A DNA stretch of 64,000 nt from Dysidea avara (Eukaryota; Porifera; Demospongiae; Dictyoceratida; Dysideidae): contig NC_089276.1 in the NCBI RefSeq assembly GCF_963678975.1, forward strand, positions 28,698,472 through 28,762,471. The letters run 5' to 3'. This document shows positions 11,129 through 22,536 of the stretch, piece by piece; the first letter of the stretch is position 1, and every line of letters starts with the position of its first letter. The position numbers and the translations under genes were made by a program. Below the pieces are notes generated by a model. It was not told where the DNA came from, searched no databases, and worked only from the letters and a program-made list of their open reading frames with translations.

Positions 11129-12626
11129 CATCAGCATTTTCAATATCCTTGCTCTTGGAGGGCATCAAATGGAGCAGCCTTCCCTGAAATATACTACCAT
11201 CCAGTTCCTCAAAAGCCTTCACTGCATGTTCTGGAAACACAAATGTGACAAAAGCATAACCAATCGGATGGCTCCCTTCCTTGTCAACAGGGATCATCAC
11301 TTCAGTCAAAGGTCCATAATGTTCAAACAACTTCGTAACGTCTTCCTCAGAAACAGTGTAGGGGAGATTCCTAGCAAACAACCTACCAGAGTCTAACAAA
11401 CTATCATCTATTTCTTTATTCTCTGCACCAACTTCCCATGGTTTTTTCTTTGTCGGGTTTTGTTTTTCTGTATCCATGTCTTCCTCTCTTTCTACAGGTC
11501 CCAGGTCAATGGATAATTCAATGTATCTGTTCTTCATAAAGTCCTTATCATGTTGTAACGACTGTTGTAAGTCTTTCTCATTGTAGAAGTCTACAAATGC
11601 TCTTCCAGAAGGCCTACCCTTGGCTGTTTGCACAAGGCGAATCTCTTTGGTGTTCACTGGATGGAAGAAATCTTTGATGTCTTGCTCTGTGGCTGAGAAG
11701 GGTAATCCCCTCATCTTTAGTGTTAGCTTAGGAATTGCCTCATTTTCATCATCTGATGAGCTCATGTGACCTTCTCCAGAGCTCGTGTGATCTTCCTCAG
11801 CACTCATGTGATCTTCCTCAGCACTCATGTGATCTTCAGATTTATCTTTACCAATTTTCTTCACAACTTTAGATTTCAAATATTCAAAATCAGATAGCTT
11901 TGGTTTATCCACTTCTGATTGGTCATTTTGAGTAGGTGATTCTGAATCTGAATCGCTCTCTTCAAATTTCAAATGTGTTCTAGTCAGCATTATTCCCTTC
12001 CCACCAGGTCTCTTAGCCTCGACACTTTCAATAAGTGGAACCACTTTAGGTTTACTGCTAGAAACCTTAGACTCAGTCTCTTCACTGTGTTCTGCTGTAG
12101 TTAGTTCGTTGCTCCAAGTCTTTCTCTTATCTTTCTTCTCGTGCAAAGTGACAAACTCTCTGAAGGCCGGGTCCTTCTCTAGATCATAATAATCAGCCAA
12201 TTCTTTAGTAAGCTTTGACTTGTGCATCTCATGATTCAACTGTTGGTCTTTCGTTTTTTTACTGTTGTCGACATCAGCAGAATCATCTTTCTTAGTTACC
12301 TCTTCCTCTAGTTCCTTCTTTCGCTTGGCATAAGCAGAGCTACCTTTGGTATATTTGCTCCATGGTCGTGGGATGCTGGGGTCTCCATAAGGCTTGGCTA
12401 TCTCCACTTCTATTCTTACAGAGTTAAGGAAAGTTTTGTTGAAATGTTTTACTGCTGCTTGTGCCTCTTGGTCACTACGGTAACCAATAAATCCAAAATG
12501 TCGTGACTTTCCTCTGCTACACTTTTGTAGTTTGACATCTGTCACTTGACCACACTGTTCAAACAAGTCACGGAGTTTCTTTTCATTCACCTTATTAGGA
12601 ATATTCTTTATTATAACACGTGACAT
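11129..12626 (-). CDS. RBM19: RBM19/Mrd1-like rRNA-processing protein, N-terminal exon (RRM1-3)
   Basis: RBM19/Mrd1 is a nucleolar multi-RRM protein needed for pre-rRNA cleavage and small-subunit assembly. This 499-codon exon opens with MSRVIIKN, closely like the family N terminus. RRM1 is about residues 2-75 (RNP1 RHFGFIGY, 42-49), followed by the family's GDPSIPRPWSK linker. RRM2 is about 301-374 (RNP1 SGRAFVDF) and RRM3 about 415-489 (RNP1 IGYAFVTF). Between them lies a charged Lys/Glu/Ser linker with a tandem EDHMSAE repeat. The ATG at 12626 is preceded by a splice acceptor (TTTATTTCAG, exon from 12628), so a 5'UTR intron is likely. The exon ends at 11129 before GTGAGT, phase 1. Family members are about 900 aa with six RRMs; RRM4-6 should follow at lower coordinates but are not recognisable in this window. 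Either a very long intron or truncation explains this. Confidence 0.93.
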
Positions 12627-12639
12627 TTCCTGAAATAAA

Positions 12640-13425
12640 TACAACAGTATTTAACTGGCAGCCTGATACACCCTAATACAATAAACAGTATGTACAACTG
12701 ATGGACACTTACACTCATTGATGGATGCACAGTAAAACCTCTTAAAGAGTTAACCTCTCTAGATCTATAGTTTCTGAAGTTCCTATAGATGCCTACCAAT
12801 ACAATTTTACCTCTGAAAAAAGGAAAACTTCCTTACAACAGTAAAGTTTACTTGAAATCAGTCGGTCCCAGTTGTTTAGAGGTTTCACTGTATTAGATAT
12901 TAACATGTACATGATGTTAACCACAACAACGATACAGTACATGTACATGTTGTATACATGTAGCAAAACCCATCTTAGCAGCCACCAGTTCATAAAGCCA
13001 CCTCCCTAAGAAGGCCAGTTTAAAATCCCCAAGCAAAGAATTTATTCACTAATCTACAGCAACTTATCGAGGCTAAAAAAATTTAGGGCCAATTAGTACT
13101 GCAATTAAAGCATATGGCTCAAATTTTACCCAGTGCCAGAACCTGTTGAAATTAACCCCCCACATTGCCAGGTTTAAATGCAAGAAGGCATTGGTATACC
13201 AGTGGTAAATGTTGAGTGCTGTATAGTGTAAACAACCTAGAAAGCTCTGTGGAAGCACATAATGTTTGAATCTTAGCACATAATGTTTGTACTGCAAAAA
13301 CCAGCCACTTTCACAAAATTCAATTTTGCAATAAAAAGTATTGAAATTAACTGAGTTAAAATACACATGCTACATTGCAATTTTAATTGCTTCAGTATGC
13401 ATCGAAATAAAGCTCAATCAATATA
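12640..13425. other. Non-coding stretch with a probable pogo-like MITE
   Basis: 12729-12896 has imperfect inverted ends (CAGTAAAACCTCTTAAAG against CAGTGAAACCTCTAAAC in reverse complement), the style of pogo/Tigger termini. The frame at 13073-13366 has no recognisable features. Nothing else was identified. Confidence 0.5.
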
Positions 13426-13429
13426 CATG

Positions 13430-14331
13430 CACACCATCAAATTCGCCTTTTCATGCGGCATAAGAAAATCTTTCATAAGGAACACGAGTTATGGGGTTTA
13501 TTTATGATGTGGTAGAAATACTGTTGTCATTTCATTGTTGAAATGGTCTTCTTCTTTGTCCGCACAGTGACATACAAGGAAAACACGACACTAAAACACG
13601 ACAAAAGATTTGCCAGTTTATGATGAACATACTGAGCCAAACCCCATTTTCGTAGCCTGTTTCCTTTGTGAGTTATATAAGCACCTGTAATTTATCTGCT
13701 GTATTGTTGCTGTACAAATCAAGTTTATTCCTGTTACAACTGTCTAGCACTATAACTATAAGACTATTCATCACAAAAGGCTGAAACTTTTTGTTGTCCA
13801 CTCCTTTGTTACTATAGACAAGTATAGTAAAAAATCAGGAATTTTAAGTTCGATTAGGATCATAAAAAAGTAGGGAAACAAGGGAGGTAGCCTCTGCAGA
13901 TATACCAGTTGACATTTAATCCCAAATTCAGTTTATACTCCAAGGCCAAGACTGAATTAGGGATTAAATGTCCACTAGTATAACTGCAGATGTAGGCGAC
14001 CTCCCTTGTTTCCCTACTTTTTTCTATGATCCCTAATCGATCTTAAAATTCCTTACCTTACACTTGTTTGTTTACTTTCTTGTAACATTATGACTGGTGA
14101 ACCCACACATACTGTATCAAAAGAAAGCATGGTGCCAGAGTCAATGCTTTCATTTGAATGCACACCCCAGCTATCAATTACTGATGCAAACATGAAGTGG
14201 CCACTACGCTTTGCTTTCAATTATATGTTTTTTCAGCCTGTTGCACAGCACTACAAACAGTGCTACAAACAAAGGACAGTAGGAGAAGCACCTCTGCAAT
14301 CAATCCAGTCACCACCAAAAATATGGATTAC
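13430..14331 (+). repeat. Composite dispersed repeat, copy c, with fold-back core
   Basis: Three parts appear in order: a left flank (13430-13815, containing TCCACTCCTTTGTTACTATA), a fold-back palindrome (13818-14068) and the 5' part of the body (14085-14331, starting ATTATGACTGGTGAACCCAC). The same order occurs inverted at 60915-61965, so the fold-back is an integral part of the repeat. The copy ends exactly where the DIRS element begins. Confidence 0.8.
13818..14068. repeat. Fold-back palindrome inside composite repeat
   Basis: The arms read AAGTATAGTAAAAAATCAGG... inward and are matched by the reverse complement up to CCTTACACTTG. The centre is near 13945, around TGAATTAGGGATTAAATG. Arms are about 115-120 bp with a few mismatches. 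Confidence 0.85.
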
Positions 14332-14465
14332 ATTTCAGAGGACTCAGTCTCACATATCAATAGTGTATGGCCAGTTTCCATTCTCAAACAGCTAATTTTG
14401 CAGCTCTAATTATTGCACACTCTGGTGTGTTAGTATAAGAGGAACCCACAATTGATCCCACCTTC
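14332..14465 (+). repeat. DIRS left inverted terminal repeat
   Basis: Matches the reverse complement of 17377-17495, including CAAACAGCTAATTTTGCA, AATTATTGCACACTC and GATCCCACCT. Its outer 33 bases are repeated in inverse at the start of the internal complementary region. Confidence 0.85.
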
Positions 14466-14512
14466 ATAGCTCGAACACGTGTCGCAGCTCAAGTCACGAT
14501 CTAGATGCCGTC

Positions 14513-15822
14513 ATGGAAGAACTACCTGAATTGATCAAGGATCTATCAACGAAGTTCGTCGACTTACAAGCAGAGGTGAATTCCATCAAATCCAGACGGA
14601 AACATAAGAAGTCTAAGAAATCTCGACGCCATCGCCATCGTAAAAGGAGCAGTTCCCATTCGCCTGAACGTTCTCAGAGCAAAACGCCAACAAGACATTC
14701 TTGGAGCAGAACGCCAATAAGACGTTCTCGGAGCAGAATGCCAATAAGACGCTCTTGAAGCAGGACTCCAGCATGACGATCCAGAACATCCGCTCATTTT
14801 CAGAGTAGAACGCCAATTTGTTTTCGGAGCAGAGCACCCATTCGTTCTCAGAGCAGAACACCCATTCATTCTCGGAGCAGAACACCTTCCCGTTCTCGGA
14901 GCAGAACACCATCCCGTTCCCAGAGCAGAACACCATCCCGTTCCATGAACAGAACACCACGGGGGAGGTCCTCATCACCTTCCCGGAGTCGTGGAAGGCC
15001 CCAGTCCAGAAGCGGAACAACACGCTCAACCTCTCAACACTCACGTCATGCCAGACAGAGAGACTGGAATGGCATACCAAAATACCCCGACTGTGATGGG
15101 TTAATAGAATTTGGGGACTCAGATATTGAGTCACAGCCCATACCCACAACCAGAGTGGTGGAGATCTCCGACAACACACAGGCCCTCCTTTCAAAGAAGT
15201 TTGCCTTAAGGACAGAAAGAGTACAATGACTCAAATCCAGGAATACTTATGCCTTACCTAGGGTAGCGGAGACAAAGACTCCCAAGCTGGATGGATTTAT
15301 AGGGCGAAGTTGTCCCCTCAAACAAAAGCCATAGATGCCCAACTTGCAAGGCTTCTATCGTTTGTCCTAGATGCTGTAGCCCCTTTTACTACCATTGTGG
15401 AGGCCAACTCAAGGGGCAAGGAGGTGACTCATATCCAAGCTGTTAATGCCACAACTGCAGCAATGGAACTGGTGGGAAATGCTAGTGCCCACATATCACA
15501 CTACAGACGGACAAAGATTGTCAGCACCCTGAACAGAACTTTGCTCCCACTATTGGATGAGGACAAGAATTTTGAAGGAGCAGCCCCGTCACTATTTGGA
15601 TCTCAATTCACACAACAGTCCAAGGACTTAGTTGACCAGGTCAAAGCAATGAGATCCTCAACCGGATATCTCAAAAACTCCACTCGATTCTGAACTGAAC
15701 CCTCTAACAGTGGGGGAGGATACAATTCTAGAAATGGAAGAGGCCAAGGCTCCCAGAGAGGACACTACTCTGGCCCATTGGGACGGGGTGCCCGACGATA
15801 TCCCCAGCGGAACAAGAACTGA
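14513..15822 (+). pseudogene. DIRS ORF1 (gag-like) protein, interrupted
   Basis: The first candidate ATG is at 14513. An acidic/hydrophobic start with coiled-coil character (LPELIKDLSTKF) leads into a long Ser-Arg-rich tract (repeated RSRSRTP-type units, about 14600-15060). The conserved DIRS ORF1 block follows near 15450-15660: ELVGNASAHISHYRR, then LLDEDKNF and APSLFGSQFT. A Gly-Arg-rich tail follows to the stop at 15820-15822. The reading is broken by a stop at 14756-14758, by frame changes in the RS tract, after 15229 and after 15693. Length and domain order fit ORF1 of DIRS elements; the protein is presumed to be a nucleic-acid-binding structural protein. It is not functional as it stands. 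Confidence 0.8.
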
Positions 15823-17200
15823 ACATACATGTATATGACTGCTGGATGTCTTAATAGTATATTTTCATATAAGCTACGCTAATAGTTCCCTTTTAAACAA
15901 AGATCACATTGCAATATTCCTCCAACTTCCAGTGAAATAACTGGCCCAATACAGTGTACGTCAACTGTCATTACATTGGGGCCGGTGGTCTTAATATATA
16001 AAACATGATAAGGTAAACAGATAAGGTACATACACATTTCACCAATACACAGTACTGAGATACAGGAGCAAACCTCAAAGTGTAAGAACCAAACCTCTCA
16101 GTCAACCCTGGTCGGGGAAAAAATGGGGGAGTGTAGAATTCACCTGTTGTCATCTATATATAGTAATGGTCACTGGTCGGAGCTAGGGACTCTTGGAGAC
16201 CATTCACAATTCAGACACTTACTATGCACAATTCAGAACCGGGTTTGATTATGATGTCCTGGAGAGAGGATCTATTCCGGGCCCATAAAGGTCAAACATG
16301 ACAACTGCTCTTTGGTAGGAAGCCACCAAACACAAAGGGTCAGAGCTACCTGAGAAGTTAGGAAGATAATGTTCCAAGTAGCACATCACAATCCACATCT
16401 ACACATAAACCCTAAGGCAGGGTTTTGATAAGTGTCTTGACTTTGAGCCAAACTGGATCAACCCAGACATCTACTGCTCCACCAGTAGTATAACACTGGG
16501 CCAATTAGCTCAAGTTTGAAGTGAATTAGTTACAAGGCCAATGAAGCGCCACATTGCCTTATCAATTACCCTGCTCCAAGGGGGAGTTCAACACCCCCCC
16601 CCCCCCCCCCATAAGCCTTTTGGCCAGAACCCTGGAACACGGTCACAAGTACAAGACTGATATATGGTCCAAGTTTCTCTTCAAAACTGTCAGTATACCC
16701 AACAACCAAACAACCTCTCATAACACGTACCTGTTGCAGAAACAACTGCAAGATATTACAAAGGGCTATTCCTGTAGCCCAGTGGGGGGAGGGAAGAGGA
16801 TGATGCCAGCCCTCCATGGAAGCCTTGAGCAAGTGGTCGGAATTAAACCTTTATCATTATGGATATCTACAATTAATAACTATAACCCACATGAATGTCT
16901 CTCTACACCAGGCAAAGTTGAGAACCAGAGAGCCGAGATAACCCCTTACTGAGCATTTAAAATTAGTGTAACAGACAAATTGAATACTCACATGTAGCCA
17001 ACGGGATATATATGTAGTACTCAACTCCCAAACTCTCAGGTAATCATCCAATGATCTGAATATATGGGCATAGTCACATTTGACGCCCTGTAAGCAGCCA
17101 ACTAACTAGTCCTCAGAATCAGCACTACAAAGGGTTATCAGAGGCCTCAGTCTAAGGTAGGGCAGTGCTCTCATTTGGATTTGGCTGCAGCTACAAACCT
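15823..17200. other. DIRS interior, unrecognised, with a poly-C run
   Basis: No RT, RNase H or recombinase motif was found. A 17-base C run lies at 16594-16610. The frames at 16554-16952 and 16566-16832 overlap that run and look spurious. Confidence 0.5.
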
Positions 17201-17201
17201 T

Positions 17202-17319
17202 ACCATTGATATGTGAGACTGAGCCCTCTGAAATATAATTCATAAATGGCTCAGACCACGAAGTGGTTGCAAGCTATTTAGAATTATGTGAAAAGGGTGA
17301 GGTCGAGCATATCAATGGT
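17202..17319 (+). repeat. DIRS internal complementary region
   Basis: 17202-17233 is the reverse complement of the left outer end (ATTTCAGAGG...CACATATCAAT). 17235-17319 is the reverse complement of the 85-base right outer end (17469-17553). In known DIRS elements this joined arrangement templates the circular junction during replication. Confidence 0.85.
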
Positions 17320-17376
17320 CCCACCCTCCAACCCAGAGTAATGCACAAGTTCAAGCTACTCGAAGACCGAGGTGGG

Positions 17377-17553
17377 ATCGATTGTTGGTTCCTTTTATAC
17401 TAACATACCGGAGTGTGCAATAATTAGAGATGCAAAATTAGCTGTTTGAGAATGGAAACTGGCCATACACCATTGATATGCTCGATCTCACCCTCTTCAT
17501 ATAATTCTAAATAGCTTGCAAACACTTCATGGTCTGAGCCATTTATGAATTAT
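17377..17553 (-). repeat. DIRS right inverted terminal repeat
   Basis: The inner part (about 17377-17495) is inverse to 14345-14465. The outer part ends near TTTATGAATTAT and is inverse to 17235-17319. Confidence 0.82.
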
Positions 17554-18120
17554 TCAAGTACGCCAACTGTCAATTACTGACTTGAAAGTAGAAGTGGCCA
17601 TTACACTTCACTTTCAATTATGTTCAGCCCGTTACATACAGCTAGCGTTACAAACAGTAAGAACAGTAATTAATCTAGTCCCCACAGAAAGGTTACAAAT
17701 GTAGGGAAGCCTTGGACTGTCAGCGAAAAGAAATGGGACACAAAAGGAGGTCAAAGGTAAGTCAATGATGCGTGTATTGTACATATTGCAGTATGCCAAT
17801 AGGCACCTGTCAGGCTGAAGCAACACCAAACAGTGAAAAATCAAGTCCATATTTTTAGCCATTATCGAGTTACGCTCGTCTGAAGGCATTAGTCAGTCAG
17901 TCAGTCAGTCAGTCAGTACAAACTTCCACTAAATTTTTTTTTAATTTCCTAGCAACTTTTTGGAAGCATTTCAGGTCATACTGAAGGCACTTTTGGGCTT
18001 GGTTATACCTAACCAATACTGCCAAGGCACCATGAAGGTATTGTGAGGTAGCTGGTTTTAGGGTGCTATTTTGGCCAGAAAAACCCAAACCTAGTACTAC
18101 CATACTGTATGATAACAGAG
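17554..18120 (+). repeat. Composite dispersed repeat, copy d
   Basis: Begins ATTACTGACTTG...GTGGCCATTACAC, continues through GGGACACAAAAGGAGG, and has a short CAGT array at 17890-17918. It abuts the DIRS right end directly. Part of what it contains is also present left of the DIRS, so the flanks are two overlapping copies rather than one split copy. Confidence 0.8.
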
Positions 18121-18197
18121 AAGCAATAAAGTGGAATTCAAGGAATGAGCAAAAATGACTGGTTTTGCTTAGCGGATCACATGTGTATGAATTGGTG

Positions 18198-18500
18198 GTG
18201 GAATTTCTTGCCGCTAGTTGTATTGTATGCATATTATAGCCATTGTTTTGATGTTCGCTGGTATTTATAGCCACATGAAAAAGCTTTTTCTCGTATATAC
18301 TTTACTAATTGAATTGATGATACACAAATGAGACCACAGAAATACACTTGGTATTGTTACATGCAGACATGGACAGGTGACCTGATCAGAATTTCACACA
18401 TCTTCGTAATCCATTCAATTAATAAAGTATATATGAGAAAAAGTTTTTTCATGTGGCTATAATCACCAGCAAACATCAAACCATATGGCACAAGAAATTT
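18198..18500. mobile_element. Fold-back MITE
   Basis: The left arm 18244-18316 (GTTCGCTGGTATTTATAGCC...) is inverse to the right arm 18412-18480 (GGCTATAATCACCAGCAAAC). Outer edges are near AATTTCTTGCC and GGCACAAGAAATT. No gene. Confidence 0.75.
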
Positions 18501-20132
18501 ACAAAACTATGTTTGTGTGTACTGTTAATCATTTCCTGATCATGTTTCCTGGGTTGTACTCCGGGACCATGAATAAGTGACCTGACTATCAAGGTGTCCA
18601 CATTTTAGGGTGTGGGCTCTACTGTATATCATGGTATCTTTTTTAAAGAGATGACCTGCTAACAGTGTGAATAAATGGACTGTACTGATATTACCTTCTA
18701 CTGTACTCCAGCAACCCTGAGGGACTCTGCAATAAGCAGTGTGGAACAAGTAACCACAATACATACAACAAAAATAGTTCAGGAATCTGACTTGGCATAT
18801 GGTAAATTCTACTGTATCTGACATTGCAAATCCAATTCACACTGTGACAATGAGTCCAGAGTCAATTATTACTGCCTGACATAGGCCATTTGTCAGGCAA
18901 TATCATGCATGGCCGACCATAATGGAACCTGCCTAACAAAATGTCAGATCAAAATAGAAGGAAGTTGTAGAGTTATAATAGTGAAGCATTGTCAATAATA
19001 GCAAACACAACTTGACAACAATGATTGTATTATTATTTTAGGTTGAGTCACTCTATTCTGTCAATGTATTGTAAGGATTTCCCTGTTGTGATGAATTGTG
19101 TAAAACAGTAGCATATCAATGTCAGATAATGCTTTAGGTTGCCTGACATTTTCACTGGGATTTGAAAAAAATTACAATTGTCTCTGAGTCGATGACAACA
19201 GTAAGAGAGCCATTCAACAAATCAAACAGTCCACACAATGCAGCATCTATTACCTCAATCCCAAAACTCGATGCTGCACAGCTATTCAAACTCGACCACT
19301 ACTTGACACTTGAAAATGATGTCTGAGTTCATAATTAAAAATTGATTGCAGCAAAGCTCAAGTGAGGCTATTACTCAAAGTGTGATGTTTAACCACGTAA
19401 ATACAGCATATAATCCCCACCAATTAAACCTTGCATACAGTACAACACACGTGACTATTAGATGTGCGTGCAACATCTGGAACTGTGAAATAAACAAACT
19501 AATTGTAGACCAAAAGCTGTGACTATGTAGCTTTGACTGCTCTATTAGAGTATCTCAATCATTTTAAATGCAGCGGGAGGTGAAAAGTGAAGCGTTGCTG
19601 GTCAAATGGAATCTAGTTTTGCTAGGTCAATACAGAGCTATAACAAAGTTATATAGTTAAACTGCCACTGGCCTAAATGTAAAAGGTGGTTTCTGGTGAA
19701 ACAACAGAAATCTGCCACTAATCTTCCCCAAAGGTCTGGTTACACAAGCAATACTTTAATAGGTGACATCACATGCAATGTGTCGATCAAAACATTGATC
19801 CAAGTCTTCAGCATTTCTTTATCAGAAATTTAGACTACAGTTGCAACAAATGTCAAATTTATTTAGTATCCAGATCAACGAATACCGAACTATTTGGTAA
19901 CATTTATATTAATGTAAAAAGGCTTGAATTTTGGGAAAGCTGGTGTGGGAGATTTTATTGGGGGAGTTGCAACAGGGCAGACCACCTATAGAAACTTTAC
20001 AGTTCGGCTGGACTAGTTGAGGAGAAATACAACTGGTAACCAAAGCCTATACACTTGCAATATACTAGTGAAACAAATGTATCCGGATACCAAAATTACA
20101 AATATCGAAACAAATCAAATATTTGTTGCTAG
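18501..20132. other. Intergenic, no gene recognised
   Basis: Short frames at 18540-18824 (minus) and 19773-19991 (plus) lack recognisable features. One copy of the dispersed ACTGCTCTATTAGAGTATCT motif lies at 19535-19560. Confidence 0.5.
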
Positions 20133-21290
20133 CCCTTATGAAAATTTTGTGTGCAACTTGTATGCGGTTTGCAACTACACGCGTGCAGTGCTCTTAAGAT
20201 GGTTGCAAAACAATAGCACAACTTTGCATATTCTCTGCATGCATACAGTTCAGTAGCAATAACCTAGTGAGTTCTTTTGCTATCATATTGCACATATGCA
20301 ATTTGCTTTCTTACAATAGCATTATTCATGCTATCCTTTTACTTGTATATTGCACGTGTGCATTTTGTTCTCATACAATAGCAATGTATTGTGCTCTTTT
20401 TGCTTGCATACTGCATGCTTGCAGTTTGCTTTCATAAGTTTAGCTGTAATAGGGGGTTAGTTTGCTCACAAATTACACACATGCAGTCTGTTCTCTTTCT
20501 GCTTACATGCAGTATACAGTACGAAATAGCCAATCAGATGAGAACAAACAAATGTTTAAAATTTGCGCCCAAACTGTTTGCTACTATTGATAACCTGTAC
20601 AAAGAAAACAAGTAGTCTTTGTTAGTGGGATGTGATGTTCTACAAGAAAACTTGTTGTAGCAGTACATGACATTACAAGTACAGCTGAAGTTGGCGTCTT
20701 GAGTCTCCTTGAAAGTTGTGCGTCACAGGTGGAGAAACATTTCTAAACATGAATAAAATACTACCGCTACTGTTCATTATGGCTTCTTTGCTTTCTGTAA
20801 CAAAATGAGGGAGTGTAACTTTTAACCTTTGATTTAAAGACTACAGAAATGTACAATTGAAAGCAGACAAGAAGTGGGATCGAGAGTATTTGAACCTGTA
20901 TCAATTTCTACATTGCTTTTGGACAAAGCTCAACTAAAGATCATCTTTGTGAAAAAATTGTGTGCAGTGAGGTCAAACAGACAGTTTGTGGCTTGTAACT
21001 GACTTGTAGTTTTGTATTGTATTGCACGCATTTCTTGTAGATGTGAATTACAAATTTAAAAGAAATACAAATATGAAATAAATAGCCAACGTTTGCAAGC
21101 TGCATGCATGCAGTCGCTCAACTGCTAAACTGCTCACAAGTTGCACGCATGCAATAGCACACATGCAAGCGTTTACATGCAACAGCTTTGCAAATGCATG
21201 TGTGTAATCGGGCCAAATACTAACATGCACACACATGCATTTGATTACATGCATTTGCATGCAAATATAGTGTGCAAATTTTCATAAGGG
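20133..21290. mobile_element. Putative non-autonomous element with short TIRs
   Basis: The ends CCCTTATGAAAATTTTG (20133) and its inverse (to 21290) are about 15-16 bp. Both flanks carry TTTGTTGCTAG, on the right as a tandem duplicate (21291-21340). The interior near both ends is strongly enriched in GCATGC/TGCATG words. No transposase frame. The class is unknown. Confidence 0.5.
20272..20450 (+). repeat. Tandem repeat, about 60-bp unit, three copies
   Basis: Units share a TTGCA-C/G-TGTGCA-type core, TTTGCTTTC or TTTTGTTCTC, and ATACAATAGCA. They are diverged from each other. Confidence 0.6.
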
Positions 21291-21340
21291 AGTTTACTAA
21301 TTTGTTGCTAGTTTACTAATTTGTTGCTAGTTTACTAATA

Positions 21341-22250
21341 CTGGCAACACACCATCACCTGAGAATTAATTTTAAACCCATAACAACAATCATGGGTGGA
21401 GTAAAGGGTTTATTTCTACAGCACTAATTAACACTACATTTCTCTGTTAAAAGCAGCTGCCAACAGCATCAAGGTACAACAACTACACAAGGACTAGACC
21501 TCCAGACCACACAGGTCCCCTGTGGTCTAGAGTCTATTACATAGAGGTGACCATCATATCAATTGGTCCCCTGTGTAAGGATGCAATAATGTTTGATTTA
21601 AATATGACGATGTGGATATTCATCCTTCATTAGGGAATCAGGTAATAATTCGCAACTAAGAAGTTCATTAGGGTTACAGTTCAGTATTATAAAAAATTAC
21701 AAGTACTAACAGTTGACGTTTGGTCAAGCTATAGTACATAGACAATGAGCTAAGAATCCTCAAATCATTTAATAACTCACGGGATGGAATTACACAAGTT
21801 TTGAAATTTGCCTCATTTGTACATGTAGTACTGATTGACCCGCCAAAAATTATTTCAAAATCTGTTCATTCAAATGTCAGACACAGCCAATCAAAGCTTT
21901 CATCAACATTTTTTATGTGGAAGGCATAAACCTCCCAAACAGCCAAACCACACATGTATGTATGTTCTTGACACCTTTACTGTCACCAATAACCATCTGG
22001 TTGGGTGAAAATCTATTTCTGTTGAGAAAAATTACTTTTTTAATTGTACCACAAAGCACAAACCTTCTGTAAGTTCCCATAGGATGGCATTGTGTGGAGG
22101 CACTCTTGGTACTAGCCTCCCACCGCCAGCACCTTAGCTGGTACCAGCACAATATATATAACCTAGCTACCTTTACACACTGGCCAATACCAACAACTAG
22201 TTCAGAACTGTGAACTATTTCCTCATTTAGCATAAGGGACTGCATGCACC
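21341..22250. other. Intergenic, no gene recognised
   Basis: A small hairpin lies near 21495-21535 (AGACCACA...TGTGGTCT). The minus frame 21913-22254 has no recognised domain and unconvincing composition. Confidence 0.45.
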
Positions 22251-22267
22251 ACAATCAATAAGTTACA

Positions 22268-22536
22268 CAGTGGCGATTCTAGATCTGACCTACAGGGAGG
22301 GCAAGTAGGAAACAGCATGAGTGTTGTTATATGGCTGTAATATGAAGTAGAAGGGGTGCAACTCCCAGATTTTTGCAATTTGAAGGCTTAAAACAGCCTA
22401 AAATTTATGCTAAAAACATGAAAAACTAAAAATAACAAAGCCAATCTATACTGCAACTTTTCTCCAAGATTTTAAAGTCATTTTTCAGCAGGGGGGAGCT
22501 ATGGCTCCTCTCCTCTTAGAATCGTCTATGAAGTTA
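22268..22536. mobile_element. MITE-like repeat with GGCGATTCTAG / CTTAGAATCG ends
   Basis: The left end CAGTGGCGATTCTAGATC and right end CTCTTAGAATCGTC are short inverted matches around a non-coding interior containing GGGGGGAGCTATGGCTCC. Confidence 0.45.

Larger units (their letters stand above)
14332..17553 (+). mobile_element. DIRS-type tyrosine-recombinase retrotransposon, decayed
   Basis: Inverted terminal repeats: the left end (about 14345-14465, GTATGGCCAGTTTCCATTCTC...) is matched in inverse at about 17377-17490. Just inside the right repeat, 17202-17319 is complementary first to the left outer edge (14332-14364) and then to the right outer edge (17469-17553). That is the internal complementary region typical of DIRS elements. 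A DIRS ORF1-like reading follows the left repeat. No reverse transcriptase, RNase H, methyltransferase or tyrosine recombinase remains, so the centre was lost. No target duplication is visible, as expected of DIRS. Confidence 0.85.

Noticed and set aside
14564-15194. Minus-strand frames across the RS-rich tract (101 and 193 codons)
   Set aside because: They are shadows of the plus-strand Ser-Arg repeat of DIRS ORF1; the opposite strand gives Cys/Ser/Trp-rich low-complexity text.
16554-16952. A 132-codon plus frame and an 88-codon minus frame
   Set aside because: Both run through the C homopolymer in the decayed DIRS interior and show no RT or recombinase motif.
17632-17889. Short similar frames in copies of the composite repeat (63-254, 928-1125, 17632-17889, 61008-61232)
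   Set aside because: They are alike only because the repeat DNA is alike. Frames and stops differ between copies, so no conserved protein is supported.
21913-22254. A 113-codon minus-strand frame
   Set aside because: No domain, no splice context and atypical composition; probably chance.
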